From assembly GCA_043820105.1 (NCBI GenBank), contig JBDREC010000076.1:33185-97184 (forward strand): a DNA stretch of 64,000 nt, in the 5' to 3' direction. The notes beneath the pieces were generated by a model. That model did no database searches. It saw only the letters and a list, made by a program, of their open reading frames with translations, and was not told the DNA's origin. A program made the translations under genes and the position numbers. The DNA comes from JBDREC01 sp043820105 [NCBI: Pseudomonadota bacterium]. GTDB taxonomy: Bacteria; Bdellovibrionota_F; JAHFAK01. Positions 1 to 9,764 of the stretch are shown here, piece by piece. Position 1 is the stretch's first letter. Each line of letters opens with the position of its first letter.

Positions 1-146
1 TTATCAGTTGGATTAATTGCACCATCTACAAGGCCATCAACAAATGATTTCAATTTTGTTACAGGAGTTCTAAACTGGTGAGATACCTGAGCAATAAATT
101 CATCCTTCAATTTTTCAAATTCTTCATTTGCTTTTTGATCAGGCAT
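1..146 (-). CDS. Sensor histidine kinase, N-terminal fragment (runs off the left edge)
   Basis: The 48 visible codons start at an ATG (complement of 144-146) with an in-frame stop a few codons upstream, so the start is real. About 15 residues precede a HisKA dimerisation helix carrying the phospho-acceptor box KDEFIAQVSHQFRTPV (canonical form SHELRTPL), with His as the predicted phosphorylation site. No room is left for a membrane or sensor domain before the H-box, so this looks like a cytosolic kinase that gets its signal elsewhere or from a C-terminal domain outside the window. The catalytic ATPase domain is not visible. The histidine-kinase call is secure; the partner is unknown. Confidence 0.85.
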   Translation of the reverse strand, partial: MPDQKANEEFEKLKDEFIAQVSHQFRTPVTKLKSFVDGLVDGAINPTD

Positions 147-240
147 TTTTAAACAATTTAGCTATTAATAAAAAATGATTTTACTCTGATTTTAGCTTTA
201 ATGTCAATTTAAAGATAGTTAAAGCTAGCCCTATAAAGCC

Positions 241-270
241 TTGACACATTTTCTTGTTTAAGTTTTAAAT
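241..270 (+). promoter_or_regulatory. Candidate sigma-70 promoter of the YbdG-like channel
   Basis: TTGACA at 241-246 is followed after 17 bp by TTTAAA (264-269), a 4/6 match to the -10 consensus. The predicted start lies about 25 nt before the ATG at 301. The -35 is perfect and the -10 is weak. Confidence 0.4.
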
Positions 271-300
271 TTTTTATTCTAATTTTACAAAGTAAATACA

Positions 301-1554
301 ATGATAGATTTTTTTAAAATTATTTTAATGGACTATGGACTTGATAAACTGTTAGCTGATATAATTGTGAGATCTTGTGCCTTTGTATTAATCATTATTA
401 TCTCATTTATTGCTGACATGCTTTCTAAAAAATTTATTGGCTCTATGACTGCAAAGCTTGCACAAACAACGGAGAATAAGTGGGATGACATCCTGATTAA
501 AAGAAAAGTATTTAACCGTTTATCTCATATGGCTCCAGCATTTATTCTATACATGGCCATGCCTTTTATTCTCAAAGGATATCCAACATTCATATCAGCA
601 TTAAATGTGCTAGTTTTAATTTATGTTATATTAGTTTCAATATTTGTCATTGATTCTTTATTGAATGCACTCCTTGATATCTATTCACATTTTAAAGTTT
701 CAAAAGAAATTCCACTAAAAGGTTTAATTCAGATCTCAAAAATAATTATATTTTTTCTTGGCGCTATATTAATAATTTCAATAATAATTGGTAAATCACC
801 ATTTTACCTGCTTAGTGGCCTAGGCGCACTAACTGCTGTCTTATTATTAATATTTAAAGATTCCATTCTTGGATTTATTGCAGGAATTCAACTCGCTACA
901 AACAAAATGATCGCTGTAGGTGACTGGATTTCAATGCCGCAATATGAGGCTGATGGAGATGTAATTGATGTATCTTTAACAACTATAAAAGTTCAAAACT
1001 GGGATAAAACAATTACAACAATTCCGGCTTATGCACTTATTAGCGAATCCTTTAAGAACTGGAAAGGCATGGAAGCCTCTGGTGGCAGAAGAATTAAAAG
1101 AAAAATAAATATTGATGTTAATACTATTAAGTTTTGCACTGAAAAAATGTTTACAAAATTTAAGCAAATAGAACATCTAAAGCCCTATCTTGAAAAAAAA
1201 GAAAAAGAAATAATTCAATATAATACTGACAACAAAGTTGACTTATCTTGTAGTGTTAATGGCAGAAGACTTACAAATATTGGCACCTTAAGAGCCTATA
1301 TTGGAGAATATCTAAAAAAACATCCAATGATAAATCAAGATATGACTTTTTTGATACGACATCTTCCTGTTGAAGAAAATGGCTTACCCCTTGAAGTTTA
1401 TGTTTTCTGCAAAGACAAAGCCTGGGCAAATTATGAAAGCATAATTGCTGATATTTTTGATCATATATTGGCTGTTATCCCAGAATTTGATTTAAGAATT
1501 TTTCAAACTCCGAGTGGTTTTGATTTTAAAGCAGCGCTAAGTGGTAAGCAGTAG
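301..1554 (+). CDS. ybdG: Mechanosensitive channel, YbdG/MscM type
   Basis: A 417-residue inner-membrane channel, the usual length for the YbdG (miniconductance) branch of the MscS superfamily. Several hydrophobic helices fill residues 1-200. They are followed by the pore-lining segment and beta domain with FKDSILGFIAGIQL, GDWISMP, GDVIDVSLTTIKVQNWDKT and TTIPAYAL, which are family signatures. The long cytoplasmic C-terminal domain is present and nothing appears truncated. Such channels open on membrane stretch to protect against osmotic downshift. A second, shorter MscS protein is encoded at 9765-10640. The gene stands alone between a divergent histidine kinase and a secreted unknown. Confidence 0.88.
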   Translation: MIDFFKIILMDYGLDKLLADIIVRSCAFVLIIIISFIADMLSKKFIGSMTAKLAQTTENKWDDILIKRKVFNRLSHMAPAFILYMAMPFILKGYPTFISALNVLVLIYVILVSIFVIDSLLNALLDIYSHFKVSKEIPLKGLIQISKIIIFFLGAILIISIIIGKSPFYLLSGLGALTAVLLLIFKDSILGFIAGIQLATNKMIAVGDWISMPQYEADGDVIDVSLTTIKVQNWDKTITTIPAYALISESFKNWKGMEASGGRRIKRKINIDVNTIKFCTEKMFTKFKQIEHLKPYLEKKEKEIIQYNTDNKVDLSCSVNGRRLTNIGTLRAYIGEYLKKHPMINQDMTFLIRHLPVEENGLPLEVYVFCKDKAWANYESIIADIFDHILAVIPEFDLRIFQTPSGFDFKAALSGKQ

Positions 1555-1653
1555 ATATTAAGCGGTAAGTGTGAATCCCTACAGTTTCTGATCGCCAAGC
1601 ATGGGGCATACATCACTAAATCCACACCTCAACAATAGTACCAAAGAATTCAT

Positions 1654-1682
1654 TTGACATAAACACACACCTCCTGTATATT
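1654..1682 (+). promoter_or_regulatory. Near-consensus sigma-70 promoter
   Basis: TTGACA (1654-1659), a 17-bp spacer and TATATT (1677-1682). Transcription would begin near 1689, which rules out the upstream GTG at 1688 as a normal start and supports translation from the ATG at 1742. Confidence 0.75.
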
Positions 1683-1741
1683 GCGCCGTGTCATCAAGGT
1701 TTTTATCCTTTATGGCGCGAATTAAAATTGGGAGAAATATT

Positions 1742-4078
1742 ATGAACAATTATAAATCTATAACCTATCTTATTATTATTTTCATTTTTTTTGCCTTAAA
1801 TAATATATTAATTGCAGACACGAACTGTTTTGAACTAGTAAAAGATATCTTTTCTGTACATGCAGGACAGCGTACAGCAGATGATTTTGGTTTGAATAAG
1901 GGAAAAATAAATAAATTTCTTCAAGACCCAAATTATTTCAAAGAAATAAATAATAATAAATATCCTGAACTTCAAAATTGCCAAAACTCAGTATTACTTG
2001 ATAATTTATATTCCCTTGTGCAGGACAAATTAAGCATTTGGATAAGGCTCGCAGAAGAATGTGAAAAAGAACCTTGGTATTCTTATTGCAGTCACCTGGA
2101 AACTTATATTGATACAGATTTAAATCTACAAAATAAAATAGCACAAAATAGAAATAGTGAGGAGTTTAATGAGATATTTGATAAACTAGATATATATGAG
2201 GAAGAAATTGCAATAGTGGATACATATAAAGAAGAAGCGACCCTTAATGATATAGAACCAATAAAAATAACCTTAGAAGAACTTGAAATAGTACCACAAA
2301 AAATTGAAGATAATATAGAAACAATTTTCACTCAAGCAGAAATTGTTGATGATATGAACTTTGAGCTTTGTCTGGCAGAAGCGAAGGACAAAGGACTTTT
2401 TGGAAGTCATAAATATAGTTTTGGTAGCAAGGTTTTTGACGAAATAAATTGGTTTAAGATTCTTGGCACAGACAAAGAAACAAAATCAAAAACCCATTAT
2501 ACTCCAGAAATCATTAATCTGCATCCGTATTGTTATACACCAATAATTAAGTATTTAACCAGCAGAAGTCTTGAATGGCACAATTATAAAAGCAAAGTAT
2601 GCCTAAGCAAAAAAGCTAATGGTGATTCCTATTATTCAATAACACATGATCGAAATGGCGGGTATATAATTGGAGCTGACTTAAAAGATGTGCAGGTTGA
2701 TAATTCTAAAATAAACAATGTTTACAAAGGATCTGAGTTTGATTATCACTGCGGATATTTAAATATGGGAATTGAATTCCTCAAAGACATAAATGCAAAC
2801 CCAATTAAAACCATTACTAATTCATTTTTGTTGGAGATTGATAATAAGTATGCAGATTCAAAATTCCCATTAATTGATTTTTTAAGCACAAATATATTTT
2901 TTGATAAATTTAATTTTGAATACTATGATTTTGGAAATAAATTATTAAGAAAAATAATGCTTTTTAAGTTTGATCAGCTTGTTGGTAATAACTATAACAG
3001 CCTTAAACTTGAACTTAATGAAGCACAGTTTTTAAAGACAAGTTTTAATGAATGTCTGTATGAAAACGATTCTATTGAAAATCAAAAAAACTGTCTTGCT
3101 GGGATTAAAACTTTATTATCAAAAGAAAACAAGCCAACTATGATAGCAAAAGCACTTGCCAACAATGGCGAAAACATACTTATTGCAGTAAATAAATTCA
3201 ACATCCAATATCCCGAACAAACTAACAATCTTTTATTATTATCAAATGATACCAATGAAAATTCACAAATCTATTTTAAATTATTAAAATATGATCCTAT
3301 TAGTGCAAATGAATATTATAAAATTTCAGAAACAGATACTGCTGCAGCAACTGTCTATTTAGATCTCTTGGAAAGAGAATTTACTAACCAGGCTAATGTC
3401 TTTAGTACATATGGCTTTTATGAAGAATTGAAAAAATATCATGACTTATTGATAAATAGAAATAATCCCTTAGCTGCTTCGAGCTTTATGAAGATATTTA
3501 TTCAGAATCTTGAATTTAGTGAAACAGCTTCTTTTGCAGCTGGTTATTACACAGCAGTAACACATTCAGAATTACAGGGTAATGACCTAATTGAAAAGCA
3601 TTACTATGAGCTATTTTTTCATAAAGCAAGCCTTGATTATTTAAGTTTACTATTAGGAAACGAACACGGAAATCGAAACTATCAAATCTACTTAGCTGAA
3701 ACTTATTACGATTTAATTGTGATAGACAAAGACAAGTTAAGAGCTAACAGATATTTCATTGCACTTACAAATGGGATTGTAGTGGAAATGCCATACAAAC
3801 TAAATCATGAAGAATTATCACTAATAAATAACCTTGCACAGACCTATAAACGTGATTTTTGGTCAACATATGATGAGCAATGGACTATAAGCAATCCAGA
3901 TATACACAAAAAAATTATAGTTTCGTTTTGCAATGAAGGCAACCTAAATGCAAGTAAAATTGAAAAAATAGAAATGGGTTATGAAATCATTTTTTATAAA
4001 AAAGCTTTTAAAGATTTTGCCTATTATTACCAAAAAGCCCTTAACAAAATAACTAAGCGAATCACAGCAAGCCTTTAA
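1742..4078 (+). CDS. Secreted protein of unknown function (778 aa)
   Basis: The start was chosen at ATG 1742 because GGGAG lies about 8 nt upstream, a strong promoter sits at 1654-1682, and the N-terminus then begins with a clear signal peptide (MNNYKSITYLIIIFIFFALN, cleavage near ADT-NC). An in-frame GTG at 1688 would put extra residues before the signal peptide. The mature part is hydrophilic, helix-rich and contains several Cys, compatible with a periplasmic or secreted fold. Residues from about 480 on are helical and repeat-like, but no TPR consensus could be confirmed. I recognise no domain. The next gene is convergent, 25 bp away. Confidence 0.75.
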   Translation: MNNYKSITYLIIIFIFFALNNILIADTNCFELVKDIFSVHAGQRTADDFGLNKGKINKFLQDPNYFKEINNNKYPELQNCQNSVLLDNLYSLVQDKLSIWIRLAEECEKEPWYSYCSHLETYIDTDLNLQNKIAQNRNSEEFNEIFDKLDIYEEEIAIVDTYKEEATLNDIEPIKITLEELEIVPQKIEDNIETIFTQAEIVDDMNFELCLAEAKDKGLFGSHKYSFGSKVFDEINWFKILGTDKETKSKTHYTPEIINLHPYCYTPIIKYLTSRSLEWHNYKSKVCLSKKANGDSYYSITHDRNGGYIIGADLKDVQVDNSKINNVYKGSEFDYHCGYLNMGIEFLKDINANPIKTITNSFLLEIDNKYADSKFPLIDFLSTNIFFDKFNFEYYDFGNKLLRKIMLFKFDQLVGNNYNSLKLELNEAQFLKTSFNECLYENDSIENQKNCLAGIKTLLSKENKPTMIAKALANNGENILIAVNKFNIQYPEQTNNLLLLSNDTNENSQIYFKLLKYDPISANEYYKISETDTAAATVYLDLLEREFTNQANVFSTYGFYEELKKYHDLLINRNNPLAASSFMKIFIQNLEFSETASFAAGYYTAVTHSELQGNDLIEKHYYELFFHKASLDYLSLLLGNEHGNRNYQIYLAETYYDLIVIDKDKLRANRYFIALTNGIVVEMPYKLNHEELSLINNLAQTYKRDFWSTYDEQWTISNPDIHKKIIVSFCNEGNLNASKIEKIEMGYEIIFYKKAFKDFAYYYQKALNKITKRITASL

Positions 4079-4103
4079 TCTGACCTACAAAAACTTACTA
4101 TTG

Positions 4104-5024
4104 CTATGGATACAAATAAATATGATCAAACATAAGTCCTGAGCATTCCATTTCACCATTTTCAATAGCTTCAAAATATGCATAAAAATCACCGCACTCT
4201 GAATACTCTGAACTTGGATAAAGCCAAGAATTAGGAATTATCGCGATTCTTAAATAATCATCTGTATCAACATAACAAGATGGAATATTTGAAAACATTT
4301 TTCGATTTGTAACAGGAATTCTATCACTTGATAAAGCTGGTAAAATCATATCAACAGGCAAAAGTCTACTTCCCCCTGTAAATCTATCAATATCTTTGCT
4401 CAACTTATTAAGACATTTCATTTCAAGATTTTGAGCTATACAAACTTTTTGTTTTTTTCTACATTCCTTGTAGAATTCCTGGCCTTGGTTTAAAGATTTA
4501 GCAATACAAAATTTTGCATCTGCATGACATTTATTATAACCATCAACAGATTTAATTAAAGAGTGTCCATCCCCTCTTGTTAGAGGAATCTCAACAAGAT
4601 AACTTTCAGCCCCATACAAATAATCTATATAATCTGAATATAATACATGAGTTTGAATATATTTTAATTCATCATCCAAAAGTTCATTAGGCAAATAACG
4701 TGGGTAAACAGGAGGTTTTTCAGCATTAGAAACTTCTTCTTCATAATCATAATAATCCTCATCATAATCCAAAACCTTAATATTTTTTATTCTACTAAAA
4801 TCAATTTCAGGACCTGCCCCTGGATCTGAAAAGGAATCTCCATCAAAAGGTATAGAAACATCGTCACTATTAAAAAATCGAGTCTTAGAGTTAAGTTGAA
4901 TACCTGTTAATTTTGCTTCAAATAGATCCACATCATCTGCAAGAATTTTTTCCTGAAAACTTATTAATGTAATAAAAATGAAGATAACAAGAGTAACAAT
5001 AACGTGAATTGAATTTTGCTTCAT
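4104..5024 (-). CDS. Secreted protein of unknown function (306 aa)
   Basis: The start was taken at the ATG (complement of 5022-5024) with a G-rich ribosome site just upstream. A TTG 15 nt earlier is possible but would disrupt the signal peptide that follows (MKQNSIHVIVTLVIFIFITL, cleavage near ADD). The mature protein is acidic at first, with Asp/Glu/Tyr runs around residues 90-105, then has a Cys-rich middle (CHADAKFC, CRKKQKVC, MKCLNK). That suggests disulphides in the periplasm or outside the cell. No family is recognised. It converges on the secreted unknown at 1742-4078. Confidence 0.7.
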   Translation of the reverse strand: MKQNSIHVIVTLVIFIFITLISFQEKILADDVDLFEAKLTGIQLNSKTRFFNSDDVSIPFDGDSFSDPGAGPEIDFSRIKNIKVLDYDEDYYDYEEEVSNAEKPPVYPRYLPNELLDDELKYIQTHVLYSDYIDYLYGAESYLVEIPLTRGDGHSLIKSVDGYNKCHADAKFCIAKSLNQGQEFYKECRKKQKVCIAQNLEMKCLNKLSKDIDRFTGGSRLLPVDMILPALSSDRIPVTNRKMFSNIPSCYVDTDDYLRIAIIPNSWLYPSSEYSECGDFYAYFEAIENGEMECSGLMFDHIYLYP

Positions 5025-5329
5025 TCTTGCCCCCAGCAATGCATCATTTCATAATATAACCATTTATTGCAGTTTTTATGCCATTTTTATATTATTAAAT
5101 TCATTTATTATTTCAAGGTTTTAAATATTAGCGATTTTTAAAGGTGAGATACCGAATTCCCATTTTTTTATATTTTGGGGATCTTAAAACCTCAAATAAT
5201 CAAGATCCGGGATGCTTTAAAAATTTAAAAAAAACATTACAAAGACAAATTTATTTCCCTATTTTATTCCTTGCCAGAAAAGATATAAATAGTTAAGTTC
5301 ACCTAAGTTCAACTATTTGAATCAAATAA

Positions 5330-6085
5330 ATGAAAATTACTATTCTAGGTTGTGGTACAAGCACAGGCGTTCCAATGCTTGGCTGCAATTGCAATATTTG
5401 CTCATCAAATAATTCTAAAAATAAAAGAACCAGGTCTTCTGTTCTGATTCAAAATAATAATAAAAATATATTAATAGACACAGCCCCAGATCTTCGTTTT
5501 CAGGCAATTGCAAATAAAATTCTTAACATTCACGCTGTTCTTTATACACATGATCATGCTGACCATACACATGGAATTGATGATTTAAGATCATTTAACT
5601 TTATTCATAAAAGCATGATTGGCTGTTATGCTTCAAAGAAAACAATTTTAACAATTAAAAATAGGTTTTCTTATATTTTTGATAAAAGATTTGACCCATT
5701 AAAGCCTAATCTAAAAATGATAGCCATTGATAAGCACTTTGAACTTTTTGATCTTAAGATAACTCCAATTCCACTTCAGCATGGGGATGATAATATCTTT
5801 GGTTTTAGAATAAATAACTTTGCCTATTTAACAGATTGCTCAGGCATAAATGAATCATCTCTAAAGCTCTTACAAAACCTTGAGTTGGTAATTATTAGCG
5901 GCCTTCGTTTAAAACCACACAAAAAGCATTTTAGTATAGAGCAAGCCACAAATATGATAAAAAAATTAGGTGCTAAAAAAGGTCTTATAACACACTTAAG
6001 TCACACTTTAGATTATAATGAGATTAGCAAGACCCTTCCTGAGAATATTAATCTTGCCTATGATGGCTTAGTCATCAAGCTTTGA
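5330..6085 (+). CDS. Metallo-beta-lactamase-fold hydrolase, PhnP-like
   Basis: A 251-residue protein of the PhnP branch of the metallo-beta-lactamase superfamily. Visible signatures are GCGTSTGVPMLGCNCNIC at the N-terminus (structural-zinc Cys cluster), the metal motif THDHADH at residues 73-79, a conserved His in IPLQHGD, TDCSG and a late His in LITHLSH. PhnP hydrolyses cyclic phosphodiesters in phosphonate breakdown, but no phn genes are near, so the substrate here is open. The length is normal for the family. The last 18 bp overlap the convergent NfeD gene. Confidence 0.85.
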   Translation: MKITILGCGTSTGVPMLGCNCNICSSNNSKNKRTRSSVLIQNNNKNILIDTAPDLRFQAIANKILNIHAVLYTHDHADHTHGIDDLRSFNFIHKSMIGCYASKKTILTIKNRFSYIFDKRFDPLKPNLKMIAIDKHFELFDLKITPIPLQHGDDNIFGFRINNFAYLTDCSGINESSLKLLQNLELVIISGLRLKPHKKHFSIEQATNMIKKLGAKKGLITHLSHTLDYNEISKTLPENINLAYDGLVIKL

Positions 6086-6553
6086 AACAAGTATTTTAGT
6101 GCCTTCTACTTTTATAACTTTAATTTTTGTGCCTACTTCTAAAAATTCTGATTCTGAGATAACATCATATCTGTTTCCATCAATTTCAGCGATTCCAGAT
6201 GGTCTTAAAAAAGAAGTAACAATGCCTTCCTTTTTTAAAAGCAGTTCAAGACCTGGTTTTCCAAGCTTATCGGCGCATTTTGCTTCTTGTCTTTGCTCAA
6301 GAACAAATTTCTTACTAGCTCGAGACTTTAAAAATATTACAACAAATCCAATGGATAAAACTATTGAACAAAAAGTTAATAAAATACCTGGCAACTGACC
6401 GAATTCAGTCCAGGTAAAAAAGCAGCCCACAGAAACAGCCATTATTCCTCCGACTCCAAAAAAGCCAAAACCAGGGATTAAAAAGACCTCTAAAAATAAA
6501 AGAGCGAAACCAAAGACAAGAATTATTGCAATAAAAAAAGCCATATCAAACAT
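6068..6553 (-). CDS. Short NfeD-family membrane protein
   Basis: 161 residues with three or four hydrophobic segments in the first 75 (including EVFLIPGFGFFGVGGI, typical of NfeD), then a soluble C-terminal OB-fold of about 60 residues (GIVTSFLRPSGIAEIDGNRY ... VGTKIKVIKVEG). This matches the short NfeD1b type. It overlaps the end of the long NfeD protease gene by 8 bp, so the two are translationally coupled. The family usually works with stomatin/flotillin-type membrane scaffolds, but none is encoded beside it here. Confidence 0.85.
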   Translation of the reverse strand: MFDMAFFIAIILVFGFALLFLEVFLIPGFGFFGVGGIMAVSVGCFFTWTEFGQLPGILLTFCSIVLSIGFVVIFLKSRASKKFVLEQRQEAKCADKLGKPGLELLLKKEGIVTSFLRPSGIAEIDGNRYDVISESEFLEVGTKIKVIKVEGTKILVSKLDD

Positions 6554-7943
6554 TATTTATTCTCCTTTTTCTTACAACAAATTTTGTTCCTTCAATTTTT
6601 ATTAATTCTATTTCTGATCCTTCTTCAATAAAATCACCTTCTGTAACAACAGAATATTTCTTTTTATTAAATATAGCTGTTCCAGCTGGTCTCAAAATTG
6701 TTTTTGCTCTTCCTATATCACCAACTTCTATTGCTTCTATACCTTCTATTTCCATATTTTGATTATCTAGATCTTTTGCCTTATCAGCATTTCTTGATAA
6801 AATTCCAGCCTGCAAAACAAGCCTTTTTCCAAAACCTGTTTTGGGAAAATATTTTATTATTAACAACATTCCAATAAAGGTAAAGATTACTGCAAAACCC
6901 ACTTGCAAAAAAGCAGCTGAAATATCAGGCATTGAAACAGGAAATTTAGTGTCCATTAAACTTAAAATTAAACTTATAACAACACAAAATATTCCTGATA
7001 TTCCTGCGATTCCAAATCCAGGAATAAAGAATATTTCAGCAAGCAACAAAGCCACTCCTAATAAAAACAAAAGAATCTCTTCCCAGCCAACAAGGTTAAT
7101 TGTATAATGCCCAAAGAAAAATAAAATTAAAGCTATAGTTCCAGCAGTGCCAGCTATCCCCCAACCAGCTGTTTTAAACTCTAAAAAAAGTCCAAGAAAA
7201 CCAATGCTCATTAACAGGGAACTAACTAGAGGATGTGTAATAAAGCGAATAAACTCTTCTGCCCAATTTGTTTTATTTTCTTTAATAATTCCATTTTCAA
7301 AGCCAAGATTTGTTAAAACTTCCTGCTTTGTTTCAGCTATAGTATCAATAAATTTAATTTTGATAGCATCCTGGGTGGTTAAGGTTAATAGCTTTTCCTT
7401 TTCTATAACATCCTTTATTTCAACATCAGAATCAACCATTGCTTCAGCGATTTTTGGATCCCTGCCCTTTTTCTCTGCTGTGGCTCGCATTTCTGATCTA
7501 AAATAAGAAACCATTTTCTCGCCAACTGGTTTTGCCTCCTGGCTAGGTCCTGTCATAATTGGAGTAGCAGCTCCAATCGTACCCCCGGATGTCATTGCTA
7601 TTTTATCACAGGCTATTGAAATTAAAGCTCCAGCAGAAATAGCCCTTGGATTAATAAAAGCAATAGTAGTTAGCTTTGTATCCATTATTGCATCTCGAAT
7701 TTCAACAGCGGCGTCTAACCTTCCACCAAAAGTATTAATGTCAAAAATGAGTCCTTTTGCACCCTCTTCCTGAGCCACTTGAATAGTTCTTTTAATAAAA
7801 GGCAAAAGCCCTCTATCAATCATTCCATCAACTTTTATTAAATAAAAAACTTCTTGAGAATTTTGAGCATAAGAATGCTTAATTAAATTAAGGGAAAAAA
7901 TAATAAGAAAGGTACAAAAAAGAAACTTAAAATATTTTTTCAT
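6546..7943 (-). CDS. NfeD-family membrane serine protease (ClpP-class)
   Basis: 465 residues: a signal or anchor peptide, a ClpP/crotonase-like protease domain (about 30-220), multiple membrane segments (about 230-370) and a C-terminal OB-fold (about 400-460). The protease domain shows DINTFGGRLDAA and the nucleophile region AISAGALIS (Ser about residue 103), with a plausible catalytic Lys in GEKM near 143, as in archaeal 1510-type proteases that cut stomatin C-termini. It is full length. The short NfeD gene overlaps its stop. It is probably a membrane-quality-control protease; the substrate is unknown because no stomatin gene is adjacent. Confidence 0.9.
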   Translation of the reverse strand: MKKYFKFLFCTFLIIFSLNLIKHSYAQNSQEVFYLIKVDGMIDRGLLPFIKRTIQVAQEEGAKGLIFDINTFGGRLDAAVEIRDAIMDTKLTTIAFINPRAISAGALISIACDKIAMTSGGTIGAATPIMTGPSQEAKPVGEKMVSYFRSEMRATAEKKGRDPKIAEAMVDSDVEIKDVIEKEKLLTLTTQDAIKIKFIDTIAETKQEVLTNLGFENGIIKENKTNWAEEFIRFITHPLVSSLLMSIGFLGLFLEFKTAGWGIAGTAGTIALILFFFGHYTINLVGWEEILLFLLGVALLLAEIFFIPGFGIAGISGIFCVVISLILSLMDTKFPVSMPDISAAFLQVGFAVIFTFIGMLLIIKYFPKTGFGKRLVLQAGILSRNADKAKDLDNQNMEIEGIEAIEVGDIGRAKTILRPAGTAIFNKKKYSVVTEGDFIEEGSEIELIKIEGTKFVVRKRRINNV

Positions 7944-8111
7944 TCTTACATACTTACTAAAAAAATGGATATTACAATATTATTAGCAATAGAATAAATT
8001 AAAAAGCAAATATTAAAACCTAGCCAAATTGACACCATTTTTGAAAAATGAAAAGTTAATGCTATTTATAATTATACAATAATTTCTACATATTATGCTA
8101 AAAACTATATC

Positions 8112-8127
8112 TGGCACATATCTTGTA
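8112..8127 (+). promoter_or_regulatory. Sigma-54-like promoter (-24/-12)
   Basis: TGGCAC-N5-TTGTA, differing from the TGGCAC-N5-TTGCW consensus only in the -12 C. It lies about 40 bp before the ATG at 8169. The N5 (ATATC) is the same as in the consensus site at 21099. No GAAAT-N3-ATTTC dyad was found upstream. Confidence 0.5.
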
Positions 8128-8168
8128 AACCTTAAAAACCATATAAAATAACATAAAGAACCATAATT

Positions 8169-9509
8169 ATGAAAAAGCTTGGAGCATACTTAATTTCCTT
8201 ATTTCTCATTTTTTCAAATCTGGTTTTAGCTGAAACTGGTTTTGAAAATGCAGAAGTCTCAACTGAACACATCTTCACACAAGATGAATTATTAATTACC
8301 AGTACCATGATATTAGAAGCTGTAAAAAATAAGCACTCTGCTTCTGTTGAATTTGATAATGGCTTACTGGTTCAAGTCCTTTATAGCCGAGATTTCATGA
8401 CTCTGAATATGACTCATTCTTTTGATTTTGTGAGTGACTTTTTTGAACTAACTTTCAATGCTGAAGCTCACAGCCTATTTCAAACAGAAAGATTTGCAGT
8501 GCTTGTTTCATATCCAATAATGGGACACTTTATTGTGGGAGCAGGACAAGGCCTCGCTACCCATAAAACTTATTATGAAATTCACAATATGAATGATATG
8601 TATGGCCTACTAACATCACCCTTAATACCACAAGATATTAAAGATTCTTTAGAAGCTGAAGGGGTTTTTGATTATATTTCTCTTCCAGACAACAATGAGC
8701 TTTCAAGCAAAAACCCAGTTACCTACTTTGGTCTTGGAGTAAGGTTTAATGAAAATAATCAGATTTATATTCAGCCTGGTTTTGTTTTTGGAGATAAAAC
8801 TCGAATTGATACAATTGACTTAAACATAAAACTTGGTGGCGAAAAGGCAGGTTTCATTTTTGATTTTCAAAGAACTGAAATGGCTCACAGAGTGAGGGAA
8901 ATTTTCCCAACAGAAGATCTACCTGCAGGAAAACTTTTTAACTATGCTGACCTAAAGCTTTCTACAATGACCATGGATACATCAATTTTCTTTGAAAACA
9001 AGAATAAAACAAGAGTGACCTTAGGCTTTTATGGAGATTATTATCCTGATTTTGCAAAAGCCCGTATTTATGTAAAATCACGAATTCGAGATAAAGTTAC
9101 TTTTCAGGTAGGCATGAAGTTTATTTTCAACTATATGCCAATCCCAACAAGCATTGACTTTACAGGTGAATCAGGGACTCAAGTTTTTGTAGAAAATCCA
9201 ACGCCTAAATGGTTAAATTATGACAGCCACCTTTTTGTTGGAGGCGGCTACAATTTTAACATCAATCCTAACTTTAGAATAGAACCCTCAGGCTTGTTAA
9301 TTTTCCAAGGTCCAAACAATTTTGATGCAGAACCTGGAAAACCTATTGGTGGGGGTGGAAGCCTTGATCTTGCCTTCCGTCCAAATGGAAGAAATTGGTG
9401 CTCAGGTGGTATTGATGTAATAGCTTTTGATCCTGCTGCAAATGGAAAAGCAAATGTGGCTGTAATTGGACAATTTTCTGTTCAATTTGGGAAGAGTCCG
9501 AATAGCTAA
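8169..9509 (+). CDS. Exported protein of unknown function, possibly outer-membrane associated
   Basis: 446 residues with a classic signal peptide (MKKLGAYLISLFLIFSNLVL, cleavage after LAE/ALA-like AET). The mature chain is rich in short amphipathic beta segments, aromatic residues and Gly (for example GLGVRFNENNQIYIQPGFVFG, VGGGYNFNINPNF), which suggests a beta-barrel or beta-sandwich. The C-terminus does not end in the terminal aromatic residue usual for barrels. A sigma-54-like promoter lies just upstream, so expression may be conditional. An inverted-repeat element begins 7 bp after the stop. No family is recognised. Confidence 0.72.
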   Translation: MKKLGAYLISLFLIFSNLVLAETGFENAEVSTEHIFTQDELLITSTMILEAVKNKHSASVEFDNGLLVQVLYSRDFMTLNMTHSFDFVSDFFELTFNAEAHSLFQTERFAVLVSYPIMGHFIVGAGQGLATHKTYYEIHNMNDMYGLLTSPLIPQDIKDSLEAEGVFDYISLPDNNELSSKNPVTYFGLGVRFNENNQIYIQPGFVFGDKTRIDTIDLNIKLGGEKAGFIFDFQRTEMAHRVREIFPTEDLPAGKLFNYADLKLSTMTMDTSIFFENKNKTRVTLGFYGDYYPDFAKARIYVKSRIRDKVTFQVGMKFIFNYMPIPTSIDFTGESGTQVFVENPTPKWLNYDSHLFVGGGYNFNINPNFRIEPSGLLIFQGPNNFDAEPGKPIGGGGSLDLAFRPNGRNWCSGGIDVIAFDPAANGKANVAVIGQFSVQFGKSPNS

Positions 9510-9515
9510 ATTTTT

Positions 9516-9752
9516 GGCTCATCTCCAATTTGAGTACCCACAAAGAATAATTTTTTTAAAAAAATATAAAACATTGTTCCAACTATTCTATGATATTCAA
9601 ATTAAAATAAATATTTCTATATATGAAACCACTGGATTAATCTTAGAATTATGATTAGGATTAAGATGAGGCTAATGATTTTTGCGCTCTTCTTCTCAGA
9701 TTTAACTGAAAACTGCTGCTCTATTGTTTAAGTACTCAAATTGGAGATGAAC
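9516..9752. mobile_element. MITE-like element, copy A (237 bp)
   Basis: A non-coding 237-bp segment bounded by inverted repeats. TCATCTCCAATTTGAGTAC at 9519-9537 is the exact reverse complement of 9732-9750 (19/19). The outer 10 bp inside the right end (CTATTGTTTA) are shared with a second copy at 45982-46248. The interior of copy A holds no gene. Size, perfect terminal repeats and recurrence suggest a non-autonomous transposon or IS remnant; no full-length parent is present. Confidence 0.7.
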
Positions 9753-9764
9753 TTTAATTATTAT

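Noticed and set aside
1688-1741. GTG at 1688 as the start of the secreted unknown
   Set aside because: It coincides with the predicted transcription start and adds residues before a signal peptide; ATG 1742 has a ribosome site.
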